A DNA stretch of 64,000 nucleotides from Pseudomonas haemolytica (GTDB lineage Bacteria; Pseudomonadota; Gammaproteobacteria; Pseudomonadales; Pseudomonadaceae). Both the position numbers and the translations under genes were made by a program. The notes beneath the pieces are model-generated. The model ran no database searches and was not told where the DNA came from. It was given only the letters and a program-made list of their open reading frames with translations. Shown here piece by piece: positions 32,840 through 40,922 of the stretch. The DNA lies in the NCBI RefSeq assembly GCF_009659625.1, contig NZ_VOIW01000001.1, forward strand, positions 930,001 to 994,000, given 5' to 3'. Position 1 is the first letter of the stretch, and each line of letters begins with the position of its first letter.

Positions 32840-33361
32840 ATGGCATTGCGTACCCCCCTGTTATTAGCGGGCTGTTTGTTGGCGTTGAGTTTCAATGCAC
32901 TGGCGGATGCAGCTCACACTTACGCGTTCGGCCAACCGGCACCGGCTGAAAAAGCCACGCGTACCGTGGAAGTCACGCTGCAGGACATTGCCTTTACGCC
33001 CAAGTCCCTGGACGTAAAGGCCGGTGAAACCGTGCGTTTTGTACTGGTCAACAAAGGCCAGTTGCTCCACGAATTCAACCTGGGCGACGCGGCGATGCAT
33101 GCGGCGCACCAGAAAGAGATGTTGCAGATGCAAGCCAGCGGCATGCTCACCGCCACCGGCATGGGCAAGATGGACCACAGCGCCATGGGGCACGGTGATA
33201 TGGGCGGCATGAAGCACGACGATCCCAACAGTGTATTGGTGGAACCGGGCAAGACTGCCGAACTGACCTGGACCTTTACCAAGGCCACGGGCCTGGAGTT
33301 CGCCTGCAACCTTCCCGGCCATTACCAGGCGGGCATGGTCGGCAAACTAACCGTTGAGTGA
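32840..33361 (+). CDS. Periplasmic cupredoxin with Met-rich loop (CopI-like)
   Basis: 173 residues. Signal peptide 1-22 (LLLAGCLLALSFNALA, cleaved before DAAHTY). The cupredoxin fold has type-1 copper ligands His77 (LLHEFN), Cys156 (FACNLPGH), His161 and Met166 (YQAGM). Between ligands one and two lies an insert of about 45 residues rich in Met and His (MQMQASGML, MGKMDHSAMGHGDMGGMKH) likely to bind extra copper. Expected to protect against or store periplasmic copper. Divergent from copRS with a CopR-like box upstream; GGAG precedes the ATG. Confidence 0.88.
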   Translation: MALRTPLLLAGCLLALSFNALADAAHTYAFGQPAPAEKATRTVEVTLQDIAFTPKSLDVKAGETVRFVLVNKGQLLHEFNLGDAAMHAAHQKEMLQMQASGMLTATGMGKMDHSAMGHGDMGGMKHDDPNSVLVEPGKTAELTWTFTKATGLEFACNLPGHYQAGMVGKLTVE

Positions 33362-33427
33362 GGCGTTTGTTAAGGGCGGGGGCAAAGGCTGGTAGACTGG
33401 CGCGGTTTATTTAGCCAGGTTTCCGCC

Positions 33428-34258
33428 ATGCATCCCGCAGCCGAACATTCGCCGCTGGGCAAGTCCAGTGAATACATATCCACCTATACCCCATCGTTGC
33501 TGTTCCCGATTCCGCGCGCCGCCAAGTGGGCCGAACTGGGCCTGAGCGCCGAAACCCTGCCGTACAAGGGCGTGGATTTCTGGAACTGCTTCGAATTGTC
33601 CTGGTTGCTGCCCTCGGGCAAGCCGGTGGTGGCCATCGGTGAATTCAGCATTCCGGCCGACTCGCCGAACATCATCGAGTCCAAGTCCTTCAAGCTGTAC
33701 CTCAATTCGCTGAACCAGACCGCGTTTGTCGATACCCCCAGCCTGGAAGCCACCCTGCGTGCCGACCTCAGCGCCGCCGCCGGCAAACCGGTGGACGTGC
33801 GCATCCGCAGCCTGGCCGACATCGAGGCCGAAGGCGTGATGGCGTTGCCGGGTGCGTGCATTGACGACCTGGATATCAGCGTCAGCAATTACGAACACCC
33901 GCGCCCGGAACTGCTGCGTTGCGATGACTCGCGTGTCGTGGAGGAGAGCGTGCACAGCCACCTGCTTAAATCCAACTGCCCGGTGACCAGCCAGCCAGAC
34001 TGGGGCAGTGTGGTGGTGGAGTACCGTGGTGCGGCACTGGATCATGCCAGCCTGCTGGAATACATCGTGAGCTTTCGCCAGCACTCGGACTTCCATGAGC
34101 AGTGTGTGGAGCGGATCTTCCTGGACTTGCAGCGCTTGCTCAAACCGGAGAAGTTGACCGTGTATGCGCGGTATGTGCGCCGGGGTGGGTTGGATATCAA
34201 CCCGTATCGCAGCACTGAGAACACGCAGTTTCTGAACGTGCGGTTGGCGCGTCAGTAA
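33428..34258 (+). CDS. queF: NADPH-dependent 7-cyano-7-deazaguanine reductase QueF
   Basis: 276 residues, the long two-domain QueF. The first half holds the specific [14 protein letters not shown] motif; the second half holds the nucleophile Cys183 and Asp191 in [14 protein letters not shown] and the HEQCVERIF segment. It reduces preQ0 to preQ1 for queuosine synthesis in tRNA. Cytoplasmic. It stands alone, followed by a REP pair. Confidence 0.95.
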   Translation: MHPAAEHSPLGKSSEYISTYTPSLLFPIPRAAKWAELGLSAETLPYKGVDFWNCFELSWLLPSGKPVVAIGEFSIPADSPNIIESKSFKLYLNSLNQTAFVDTPSLEATLRADLSAAAGKPVDVRIRSLADIEAEGVMALPGACIDDLDISVSNYEHPRPELLRCDDSRVVEESVHSHLLKSNCPVTSQPDWGSVVVEYRGAALDHASLLEYIVSFRQHSDFHEQCVERIFLDLQRLLKPEKLTVYARYVRRGGLDINPYRSTENTQFLNVRLARQ

Positions 34259-34270
34259 GCCTGCACGCAA

Positions 34271-34375
34271 AACCAAATGTGGGAGGGGGCTTGCCCCCGA
34301 TAGCGGAGTGTCAGTCACAGCAACTGTGTCTGAACCTCTGCTATCGGGGGCAAGCCCCCTCCCACATTTTGGTTT
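34271..34375. repeat. REP inverted pair, GGGGGCTTGCCCCCGATAGC class
   Basis: AACCAAATGTGGGAGGGGGC and its complement GCCCCCTCCCACATTTTGGT flank a 50-base centre that itself contains CTATCGGGGGCAAG. The arms are unusually well kept, nearly the full length of the element. It lies between convergent queF and the DUF4404 gene. Confidence 0.85.
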
Positions 34376-34396
34376 CGTGCTTGGCTTGCGGGCAGG

Positions 34397-34663
34397 TTAG
34401 ATCCCGATATTGCCCAGGGTGATCATGATATTGCGCAATGTCCCGGAAATGACTGGATGTTCGGCATCGAACTCTATGGCCGCTTGATTCACATCGTCGG
34501 AAATACTGGGCGTCTGAGTCGCCGGTTCAAGTTCGAGCTGTAATTCAAACTTGGCAATCAAGGCTTCCAGCGCTTCACGTTTTTCTTCCGACAGCGGCGG
34601 TTCCTGTTCCAACTGCCCGCGCAGGATCTCGACCTGTTCTTCCAGCTTTTTGCGATCAGGCAT
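34397..34663 (-). CDS. DUF4404 family small protein
   Basis: 88 residues: MPDRKKLEEQVEILRGQLEQ, then an acidic helix (KREALEALIAKFELQLELEP) and a C-terminal AEHPVISGTLRNIMITLGNIGI. The helical pair and the closing HPVxxxxLRxIxxxLxxIGI are typical of DUF4404, whose function is unknown. AAAGGAAAG lies before the ATG. Soluble, no signal. Confidence 0.8.
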   Translation of the reverse strand: MPDRKKLEEQVEILRGQLEQEPPLSEEKREALEALIAKFELQLELEPATQTPSISDDVNQAAIEFDAEHPVISGTLRNIMITLGNIGI

Positions 34664-34774
34664 GACGTTCTTTCCTTTTATCGATAGTCACTGGCATAGA
34701 CCGCGGCACGCCGTGAAAGGTCTACGAGCTGGCCTGTAGATTAATCCACTGGGGCCAACCGTGCATGATCTTGA

Positions 34775-35383
34775 TCAGGGCTTCTCGCCTTTGAGCTGGC
34801 GCAGGCTGATGTCTGCAAGGCAACTGCCGAGCTCGCCCAGATGATCGATCACCGAGTGCACGCCCAGGCCATAGAGCGCCATCGTCGCCTTGCCACGCTT
34901 GGATTCGCGCTGCTGCTCGGTCAGTGCTTGCCATTGCTCGGGCGACAGGCCGCAGAGCGAGCCACAGGAGGCCAGGCCGATGGTCCACAACCCGGCATTC
35001 AGGCCCGATTGCAGTAGGCGCGGCTCGCCGCTGACCAGTACGCAGCCTTCCAGGCGTTCGATGTTCAACTCCATCAAGGCTTGCCAGCAAGCGTGGGGCG
35101 CGGGCCAGCGGATGGAGGAGGGCGAGGCTGCCTTGAGCCAGCCCGGCAGGCCGGTGGACAGAGGCGTAGTGATTGAGGGGGGCAGTTCGTCCAGCCAGGC
35201 GCAGGGCACGCCTTGTTCTTTAAGGCTGCGCAGAATTTTCAACGCGCCGGGTGTGACCTCGGCATCGGGGCAGGGCGAATCGGTGCGCGCCAGGGAACCA
35301 AAATCTACCAGGCAGCCACTCAGGCCAAATAACACGGCGGTCAACGAGGGGGCAGTGGCGACGGCAATCTCGGCGTGTGGCAT
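34775..35383 (-). CDS. HAD-fold protein related to phosphonoacetaldehyde hydrolase, catalytic Asp missing
   Basis: 202 residues. The opening LTAVLFGLSGCLVDFGSLA aligns with the PhnX/HAD motif I (normally FDWAGTTVDFGS), but the nucleophilic Asp is Gly and the second position has Ser. Motif II-like CAWLDELPPS and a motif III region follow in weak form. The fold is likely kept while hydrolase activity is not, so a binding or regulatory role is possible. Pseudomonads carry such a protein at this locus. Monocistronic by spacing. Confidence 0.65.
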   Translation of the reverse strand: MPHAEIAVATAPSLTAVLFGLSGCLVDFGSLARTDSPCPDAEVTPGALKILRSLKEQGVPCAWLDELPPSITTPLSTGLPGWLKAASPSSIRWPAPHACWQALMELNIERLEGCVLVSGEPRLLQSGLNAGLWTIGLASCGSLCGLSPEQWQALTEQQRESKRGKATMALYGLGVHSVIDHLGELGSCLADISLRQLKGEKP

Positions 35384-35577
35384 CTGAACGTCCCTGAAAT
35401 AGCAGCAACACTATCGGGCTGGCATGACAAGGGCATGACACTGGCGTACTTGTAGGAATTTTGTTCATTTTCCGTAAGTCAGTTCCTAGTGGCTGCCTTA
35501 ATCGACACTTCCGTCATATACTGACGGTCTTATTCAGGGCATAGCGCCCATGACAGACCATTCAAGGAGCAAAAGCT

Positions 35578-36267
35578 ATGCGCTGGAGCCAGTACTTCGC
35601 TCAGCTATCGGTGTGTGCCACCATCCTGTTGGCACCGTTCGCCGCCCAAGCCGCGTCGGAAGATGACCCATGGGAAAGCGTCAACCGCCCGATCTTCACC
35701 TTCAACGACACCGTTGACACCTATGCCCTCAAGCCAATCGCCCAGGGCTATCAGTTCGTCACCCCGCAATTTGTGCAGGACGGCGTTCACAACTTCTTCC
35801 GCAATATCGGCGATGTCGGCAACCTGGCCAACAACGTGCTGCAGCTCAAGCCCTACAATGCGGGTGTAGACACGGCTCGCCTGTTGGTCAATACCACGTT
35901 TGGCGTGATGGGCTTCGTCGACGTCGGCACCAAAATGGGGCTGCATCGCAGTGATGAAGACTTCGGCCAGACCCTCGGTTACTGGGGCGTCGGCAGCGGC
36001 CCGTACGTGATGATCCCATTGCTCGGCCCAAGCACCTTGCGTGATGCGCCGTCCAAATACGTTGACAGCTACACCCAGCCGTACCGCTACATGAACGACA
36101 TCGGCTGGCGTAACAGCACCTTTGGCCTCAACGTCGTCGACGTGCGCGCCAGCCTGCTCGACAGCGAGAAGCTGATCAGCGGTGACAAGTACACCTTCAT
36201 TCGTAACGCCTACCTGCAGAACCGCGAGTTCAAGGTCAAGGATGGCAAGGTCGTTGACGACTTTTAA
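35578..36267 (+). CDS. mlaA: MlaA/VacJ family outer-membrane phospholipid-transport protein
   Basis: 229 residues. Signal sequence MRWSQYFAQLSVCATILLAP then FAAQAASEDDPWESVNRPIF. The body shows the MlaA hallmarks DPWESxNR, FNDTVDTYALKPIA, NNVLQLKP and the C-terminal LLGPSTLRDAPSKYVD. MlaA removes phospholipids from the outer leaflet and passes them to MlaC. No convincing lipobox is present: the only Cys (13) lies before the hydrophobic core and the cleavage site looks like signal peptidase I. GGAGC precedes the ATG; a terminator follows. Confidence 0.88.
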   Translation: MRWSQYFAQLSVCATILLAPFAAQAASEDDPWESVNRPIFTFNDTVDTYALKPIAQGYQFVTPQFVQDGVHNFFRNIGDVGNLANNVLQLKPYNAGVDTARLLVNTTFGVMGFVDVGTKMGLHRSDEDFGQTLGYWGVGSGPYVMIPLLGPSTLRDAPSKYVDSYTQPYRYMNDIGWRNSTFGLNVVDVRASLLDSEKLISGDKYTFIRNAYLQNREFKVKDGKVVDDF

Positions 36268-36285
36268 GCTGTGACGTTTTGAAAT

Positions 36286-36318
36286 GAAAAAGGCGACCTG
36301 AGAAGGGTCGCCTTTTTT
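36286..36318. terminator. Bidirectional terminator between mlaA and the PilZ gene
   Basis: AAAAAGGCGACC and GGTCGCCTTTTTT pair around TGAGAAG, with A and T runs on the two sides so that it can serve both convergent genes. Confidence 0.85.
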
Positions 36319-36329
36319 GTGCGCGCTTT

Positions 36330-36635
36330 TCAGCGCATGTTCAAGATCTTAAGGCCCAGGTGTTGTTCATCGCCTGCAGTCTTGGTCCACACGACTTCAG
36401 TATCCGCCTCCAGGCCCTTGAGTGCCGCATGCTCTGAGTCGATGCGCACGGTCAGTTGGTCGCCCACGCTGAACTGGCGCGGTGCCTGCACCTGCATGCC
36501 GGAGCTGGAAAGGTCCAGGCATATACCTTCAATCTCCTGCCCGGCGTGGATCAAAGACACATTGGCGTCCACCCGCATGCGGATGAAATCGCGTTTTTCG
36601 TCGTAGCCGCGCTCGTGTTCGCTCACAGCATCCAT
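36330..36635 (-). CDS. Single-domain PilZ protein
   Basis: 101 residues: EKRDFIRMRVDANV carries the RxxxR motif and CLDLSSSGMQVQAP the full DxSxxG motif, so c-di-GMP binding residues are intact, unlike the protein at 26,606. The remaining residues form the PilZ barrel (GDQLTVRIDSEH, DTEVVWTK). Likely a soluble c-di-GMP receptor. It lies ahead of the rssBC pair on the other strand. Confidence 0.87.
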   Translation of the reverse strand: MDAVSEHERGYDEKRDFIRMRVDANVSLIHAGQEIEGICLDLSSSGMQVQAPRQFSVGDQLTVRIDSEHAALKGLEADTEVVWTKTAGDEQHLGLKILNMR

Positions 36636-36902
36636 CCTTACTTTACGTTGGGGTCGTGACAGTTCTTATAACTCCCGGTGATTTGCGATGTAAAGACGCT
36701 CGGCGACCATCGGCATGAGCTTGAAACCCCTCACGGATGGGAGTACCGTCTGCGCCTTAGAAGGGCACCTCTGCTTTACCGTTGTGCATGGGTTAAATCC
36801 CAATGCTTTGTAGGACAGAGAGGCTAGAAAGCGAATCCAGTACGTGAGCCCGGCCATTGCCGGGCCGCCTACGCCAACCTAATTCTGGCGCCGTTTGCCC
36901 AC
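36636..36902 (+). promoter_or_regulatory. Leader region before rssB
   Basis: 267 bases with no credible gene. A small palindrome, CCCGGCCATTGCCGGG, lies at about 36,850. No clear ribosome site is visible before the rssB ATG (CGCCGTTTGCCCAC), so the leader may be structured or the start may be weak. Confidence 0.35.
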
Positions 36903-38084
36903 ATGCAGAAAACCAGTGCCACGCTGCTGATAATCGATGACGACGAAGTAGTGCGTGCGAGCCTCGCGGCCTATTTGGAAGACAGTGGCTTCAGCGTCCT
37001 GCAGGCCAGTAATGGCCAACAGGGTCTTCAGGTATTCGAGCGCGACAAGCCCGACCTCGTGATCTGCGATCTGCGCATGCCTCAGATGGGCGGCCTCGAG
37101 CTGATTCGCCAAGTGACCGACCTTGCCCCGCAGACGCCGGTGATTGTCGTGTCCGGTGCCGGGGTCATGAACGACGCCGTGGAAGCCCTGCGCCTGGGCG
37201 CCGCCGATTACCTGATCAAGCCCCTGGAAGACCTGGCCGTGCTGGAGCACTCGGTGCGCCGCGCCCTGGACCGTGCACGTCTGCTCCTGGAAAACCAGCG
37301 CTACCGGGAAAAGCTCGAGACCGCCAACCGCGAGCTCGAAGCCAGCCTGAACCTGCTGCAGGAAGACCAGAACGCCGGTCGCCAGGTGCAGATGAACATG
37401 CTGCCGGTCAGCCCATGGACCATCGACGAATTCAAGTTCGCGCACCAGATCATCCCGTCGTTGTATCTGTCGGGTGATTTTGTCGACTATTTCCGTGTCG
37501 ATGAGCGACGAGTGGCGTTCTACCTGGCCGACGTTTCCGGCCACGGGGCTTCTTCTGCTTTTGTCACCGTGTTGTTGAAGTTCATGACCACACGGCTGTT
37601 GTTCGAGTCCAAGCGCAATGGCACCTTGCCGGAGTTCACCCCCTCCGAGGTGCTGGGCCACATCAACCGAGGCTTGATCAGCTGCAAGCTGGGCAAGCAC
37701 GTGACGATGGTCGGCGGCGTGATCGATGAAGAAACCGGTCTTTTGACCTACAGCATTGGCGGTCACCTGCCGATGCCTGTTTTGTACACTCCTGACAGTG
37801 TGCGTTACCTGGAGGGGCGTGGTTTGCCGGTTGGCTTGTTCAATGAAGCCACCTACGAAGACCACATCCTGGAACTGCCGCCGACGTTCAGCCTGACGCT
37901 GATGTCCGACGGTATCCTGGACCTTCTTCCAGAGCCTACACTCAAAGAGAAAGAAGCCGCCTTGCCCCAAAAGGTCAAGTCGGCGGGCGGCAGCCTGGAT
38001 GGCCTGCGGCAGGTTTTTGGATTGGCCACGCTAGGGGAGATGCCGGATGATATCGCCCTATTGGTGTTGAGCAGGAATCTTTGA
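36903..38084 (+). CDS. rssB: Response regulator with PP2C-type phosphatase output (RssB)
   Basis: 393 residues. Receiver domain 1-125 (LLIIDDDEVVRASLAAYLED, phospho-Asp in LVICDLRMPQMGG, VVSGAG, DYLIKPLEDL), a coiled-coil linker (RYREKLETANRELEASLNLL), then a SpoIIE-like phosphatase domain (FYLADVSGHGASSAF with metal-binding Asp, YSIGGHLPMPVLY, LMSDGILDLLPE, DDIALLVLSR). The family dephosphorylates STAS-domain partners; the partner rssC follows and overlaps by one base. In pseudomonads the pair takes part in control of RpoS. Confidence 0.9.
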   Translation: MQKTSATLLIIDDDEVVRASLAAYLEDSGFSVLQASNGQQGLQVFERDKPDLVICDLRMPQMGGLELIRQVTDLAPQTPVIVVSGAGVMNDAVEALRLGAADYLIKPLEDLAVLEHSVRRALDRARLLLENQRYREKLETANRELEASLNLLQEDQNAGRQVQMNMLPVSPWTIDEFKFAHQIIPSLYLSGDFVDYFRVDERRVAFYLADVSGHGASSAFVTVLLKFMTTRLLFESKRNGTLPEFTPSEVLGHINRGLISCKLGKHVTMVGGVIDEETGLLTYSIGGHLPMPVLYTPDSVRYLEGRGLPVGLFNEATYEDHILELPPTFSLTLMSDGILDLLPEPTLKEKEAALPQKVKSAGGSLDGLRQVFGLATLGEMPDDIALLVLSRNL

Positions 38085-38566
38085 TGAGTACCGGAAGAAT
38101 CCAATTCGCCGAGCAAGACGGGACCTTCGTCCTGAAGTTTGTCGGTGAAGTGCGCCTGACCTTGTGTTCGGCGCTGGATGCGACGATTGAGCGGATCTTC
38201 ACAGCGCTGAACTTCTCGGCGATCGTGATCGATCTGACTGAAACCCGCAGCATCGATAGCACTACCCTGGGCCTTTTGGCCAAGTTGTCCATTCTGTCGC
38301 GGCAGAAGGTCGGCCTGTTGCCGACCGTGGTCACCACCCACGAAGACATCACCCGCCTGTTGCAGTCCATGGGCTTCGACCAGGTGTTCAACATCGTTGA
38401 CCGCCCGATCCCCTGCCCGGAATGCCTCACCGACCTGCCGTCCCAGGACCAGTCCGAGGAAGTCGTACGAATCAAGGTGCTGGAAGCGCACAAAATCCTC
38501 ATGGGCCTCAACGAGTCCAACCGCGAAGCCTTCCACGACCTCGTGAACGCCCTCGAGCGCCACTGA
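38084..38566 (+). CDS. rssC: STAS-domain anti-sigma-factor antagonist (RssC)
   Basis: 160 residues. The STAS fold spans about 1-105, with the phospho-acceptor region ETRSIDSTTLGLLAKL (Ser in IDSTTLG). A C-terminal extension with CPECLTDLP and a helical tail follows. It should be the substrate of the RssB phosphatase; its phosphorylation state would control a partner switch. The ATG at 38,084 overlaps the rssB stop (TGATG), showing translational coupling. Confidence 0.85.
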   Translation: MSTGRIQFAEQDGTFVLKFVGEVRLTLCSALDATIERIFTALNFSAIVIDLTETRSIDSTTLGLLAKLSILSRQKVGLLPTVVTTHEDITRLLQSMGFDQVFNIVDRPIPCPECLTDLPSQDQSEEVVRIKVLEAHKILMGLNESNREAFHDLVNALERH

Positions 38567-38586
38567 TCCCCAATTGAAATATGATC

Positions 38587-38681
38587 AAAATGTGGGAGGG
38601 GGCTTGCTCCCGATAGCGGAGTGACAGTCAGTAAATTCATAACTGACCCACCGCTATCGGGAGCAAGCCCCCTCCCACAAT
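38587..38681. repeat. REP inverted pair, GGGGGCTTGCTCCCGATAGC class
   Basis: TGTGGGAGGGGGCTTGCTCC and its inverted copy flank GCGGAGTGACAG…CTGACCCACCGC. Located after rssC. Confidence 0.85.
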
Positions 38682-38711
38682 TGACCTGCGATCGGCTCGA
38701 GACTGGCACAC

Positions 38712-38748
38712 AAAAAAGGGCGGCACCCTCACAGGTGCCGCCCTTTTT
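38712..38748. terminator. Bidirectional terminator of tal and rssBC
   Basis: AAAAAAGGGCGGCACC and GGTGCCGCCCTTTTT pair around CTCACA, with A and T runs outside both arms. It lies 14 bases past the tal stop. Confidence 0.9.
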
Positions 38749-38762
38749 GCTGCTATCTGCCT

Positions 38763-39689
38763 TTACAGCTTGGCAGTCAGCAACGCTTCCAGCTTCTCCT
38801 GATCCCGAGCAAACTGGCGAATCCCCTCCGCCAGCTTCTCAGTTGCCATCGCATCCTCGTTGGACTCCCAACGGAACTGCGCTTCAGTCAGATGCACACG
38901 GGCCTCACCGGCATGGCCTGGCGACAACTTACGCTCCAGCTTGCCTTCATCCGCCGCGAGTTTTTCCAGCAGGTCCGGGCTGATGGTCAGGCGGTCACAC
39001 CCGGCCAGCTCCTCGATCTGGCTCAGGTTGCGGAAGCTCGCACCCATCACCACGGTCTTGTAGCCGTTGGCCTTGTAGTAGTTGTAGATGCGCGTCACAG
39101 ACTGCACGCCCGGGTCATCGGAACCGGTGTAGTCGTTACCGTTGGCTTTCTTGTACCAGTCGTAGATACGGCCCACGAACGGCGAAATCAGGAACACGCC
39201 TGCTTCGGCACAGGCGACGGCCTGGGCAAACGAGAACAGCAGGGTCAGGTTGGTCTGGATGCCTTCTTTTTCCAGCTTCTCTGCGGCGCGGATGCCTTCC
39301 CAGGTGGAGGCGATCTTGATCAGCACGCGGTCACGGCTAACGCCGGCTTTGTCGTACAGGTCAATCAGACGGTGTGCACGCTTGAGAATGGCGGCTTCGT
39401 CGAACGACAGGCGCGCATCCACCTCAGTGGAAATACGGCCTGGCACCACTTTAAGGATCTCTTGGCCTACCGCTACCGCGAAACGGTCACTGGCCAGGCC
39501 CACGTCGCCGTTGCAGTCCTGTACACACTCATCCAGCAGCTTGGCATAGCCAGGGATCGACGCAGCCTTGAGCAGCAGGGAAGGGTTGGTGGTCGCGTCT
39601 TGCGGCTTGAGCTTGGCGAGGGTGGAAAAATCGCCGGTATCGGCTACGACGGTGGTGAATTGCTTGAGTTGTTCCAGCTTGGAAGTCAT
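38763..39689 (-). CDS. tal: Transaldolase
   Basis: 308 residues. Schiff-base Lys125 lies in [12 protein letters not shown], with Asp17 (VADTGDF) and the [10 protein letters not shown] substrate loop (33-42), and [26 protein letters not shown] near the phosphate site. It exchanges a dihydroxyacetone unit in the nonoxidative pentose phosphate pathway. The ATG at 39,689 opens the conserved [10 protein letters not shown]; upstream in-frame codons are not conserved-looking. Monocistronic, with a strong terminator. Confidence 0.95.
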   Translation of the reverse strand: MTSKLEQLKQFTTVVADTGDFSTLAKLKPQDATTNPSLLLKAASIPGYAKLLDECVQDCNGDVGLASDRFAVAVGQEILKVVPGRISTEVDARLSFDEAAILKRAHRLIDLYDKAGVSRDRVLIKIASTWEGIRAAEKLEKEGIQTNLTLLFSFAQAVACAEAGVFLISPFVGRIYDWYKKANGNDYTGSDDPGVQSVTRIYNYYKANGYKTVVMGASFRNLSQIEELAGCDRLTISPDLLEKLAADEGKLERKLSPGHAGEARVHLTEAQFRWESNEDAMATEKLAEGIRQFARDQEKLEALLTAKL

Positions 39690-40093
39690 GGGCGTGCTCT
39701 GTCCTGTGGGTCTGATGACATTACCCGAGCGCTGGCAGGCGCTCAAGGGCGCAAATGCGTTAGGTCGTTTGCGAGGGCAATAACCTGGAAACGGCCGTTT
39801 GAAAGACCGGCTGTGCTGCTAAATAGGAGGGCAAAATCGGGGGGAGGTTCAATTTGAGTCGAGGTCAGGCGTATGACAGCCTTTATATAGTGATTTTCAA
39901 TATTCTGAAGTTGTGAAAACTTTATTTTCTTTAAGTTTGCTTGTTCCTGTTTTTGCCTGTGCTATACCTGATTCGCAGACGCTAAATATGCCGATAAAAA
40001 CTCTGAAGACTTAACTGTTCGCGGCGAAGCGTATGTGTGCCTTCCCATTAATAATCTGTTTGTTCGCTAGTGAAAAAGCAAAGGAGAGATGTG
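39690..40093. other. AT-rich intergenic region between tal and the secreted-protein gene
   Basis: 404 bases. It contains the tal promoter area and, in its right half (from about 39,890), clearly AT-richer DNA with a possible frameshifted small ORF described separately. No repeat or terminator seen. Confidence 0.4.
39913..40070 (+). pseudogene. Possible frameshifted small secreted or lipoprotein ORF
   Basis: From a GTG at 39,913 a signal-like stretch reads MKTLFSLSLLVPVFACAIP and ends at a TAA at 40,012 after 33 codons. In another frame, from 39,972 to a TAG at 40,068, the sequence FADAKYADKNSEDLTVRGEA continues as a plausible mature protein. One base gained or lost near 39,965-39,975 would join them into about 50 residues with a lipobox-like VFAC. 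It could also be chance; there is no strong ribosome site. It ends 24 bases before the next gene. Confidence 0.3.
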
Positions 40094-40843
40094 ATGAAAC
40101 GGAATGTATCAACGCTAGTCGCTGCCATGGGTTTTATATGTTCAACAGCGGTATTTGCCGACGTAACAGTGCAGCAGGCCCTTAACGCCGGTTGCTACGA
40201 TAACCAACAAATGCGTGAAATCATTGATACCGCCAAAGCTGGCAAACCCATAGGGAGTCGCACCCTTGAGAAGGAAAATGAACTGACCTCAACCTATGGG
40301 GCGAAGATCACTGATTCCAGAGTGACGGCGCCTGCTACCTGGGTGTACCGCGCGTACGAAGGGGCAGACACCAACAATTGGCACGTCCAGAAGCTGAAGG
40401 CAGGCGTGATCTATGCCAAGGCCCAGAATGACCTGGACAAATATATTAAAAACGGCGGTACACCGGAAAAGTACTGGGCAATCGATGGGCCTGACCTGCA
40501 CCAACCGGATTTCCCCAGTGCCACTTACACGACAATGCGCCTGCTCGCGTTACAGTCCAGCGACACTCCGCAAAGCCAGTTTGTAAGTTTTGCACTGGAT
40601 TACGCTACCACAGGAACCTTTGGAGAGGCGGTGTATGCCCTTCAGGTGAATCCGAATTCACCCATTCTAGGGCTGGTTAACTGCAAGACTGCCGGTGGCG
40701 AAGTTCAAGTTCAAATTCTTGGTGGCACCACGTTCGACACGCTTTATCGAAAGCTTAGAACGGAGAGTGTCTGGAAACGATATGACCGCAAGACCGACAC
40801 ATGGATAGCCGTACCCAATGGAACAGTGCCGGAAAAACTGTAA
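40094..40843 (+). CDS. Unrecognised secreted protein (weak ADP-ribosyltransferase-like features)
   Basis: 249 residues with a signal peptide (MKRNVSTLVAAMGFICSTAVFA, mature from DVTVQQALNAGCYD). I do not recognise the family with confidence. The segments TWVYRAYEGAD, SQFVSFALDYATTGTFGEAV followed by YALQVNPNSPIL, and GGEVQVQILGGTTF occur in the order and rough spacing of the R, STS and ExE motifs of secreted mono-ADP-ribosyltransferases, but STS reads SFA and ExE reads EVQ, so activity is doubtful. Two Cys (mature Cys12 and one in VNCKTAGG) could form a disulfide. AAGGAGAG precedes the ATG. DNA is AT-richer than the neighbours, hinting at transfer. Confidence 0.6.
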   Translation: MKRNVSTLVAAMGFICSTAVFADVTVQQALNAGCYDNQQMREIIDTAKAGKPIGSRTLEKENELTSTYGAKITDSRVTAPATWVYRAYEGADTNNWHVQKLKAGVIYAKAQNDLDKYIKNGGTPEKYWAIDGPDLHQPDFPSATYTTMRLLALQSSDTPQSQFVSFALDYATTGTFGEAVYALQVNPNSPILGLVNCKTAGGEVQVQILGGTTFDTLYRKLRTESVWKRYDRKTDTWIAVPNGTVPEKL

Positions 40844-40891
40844 AACCGCAGCAAGGGCCGGCACTTAATGCCGTGCCCTTGCACGTGATAA

Positions 40892-40916
40892 AAGTGTGGG
40901 AGGGGGCTTGCCCCAC
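40892..40916. repeat. Single REP element
   Basis: AAGTGTGGGAGGGGGCTTGCC is one arm without an inverted partner. It is the last REP before the prophage and lies 7 bases from the dusA stop. Confidence 0.7.
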
Positions 40917-40922
40917 TGACAC

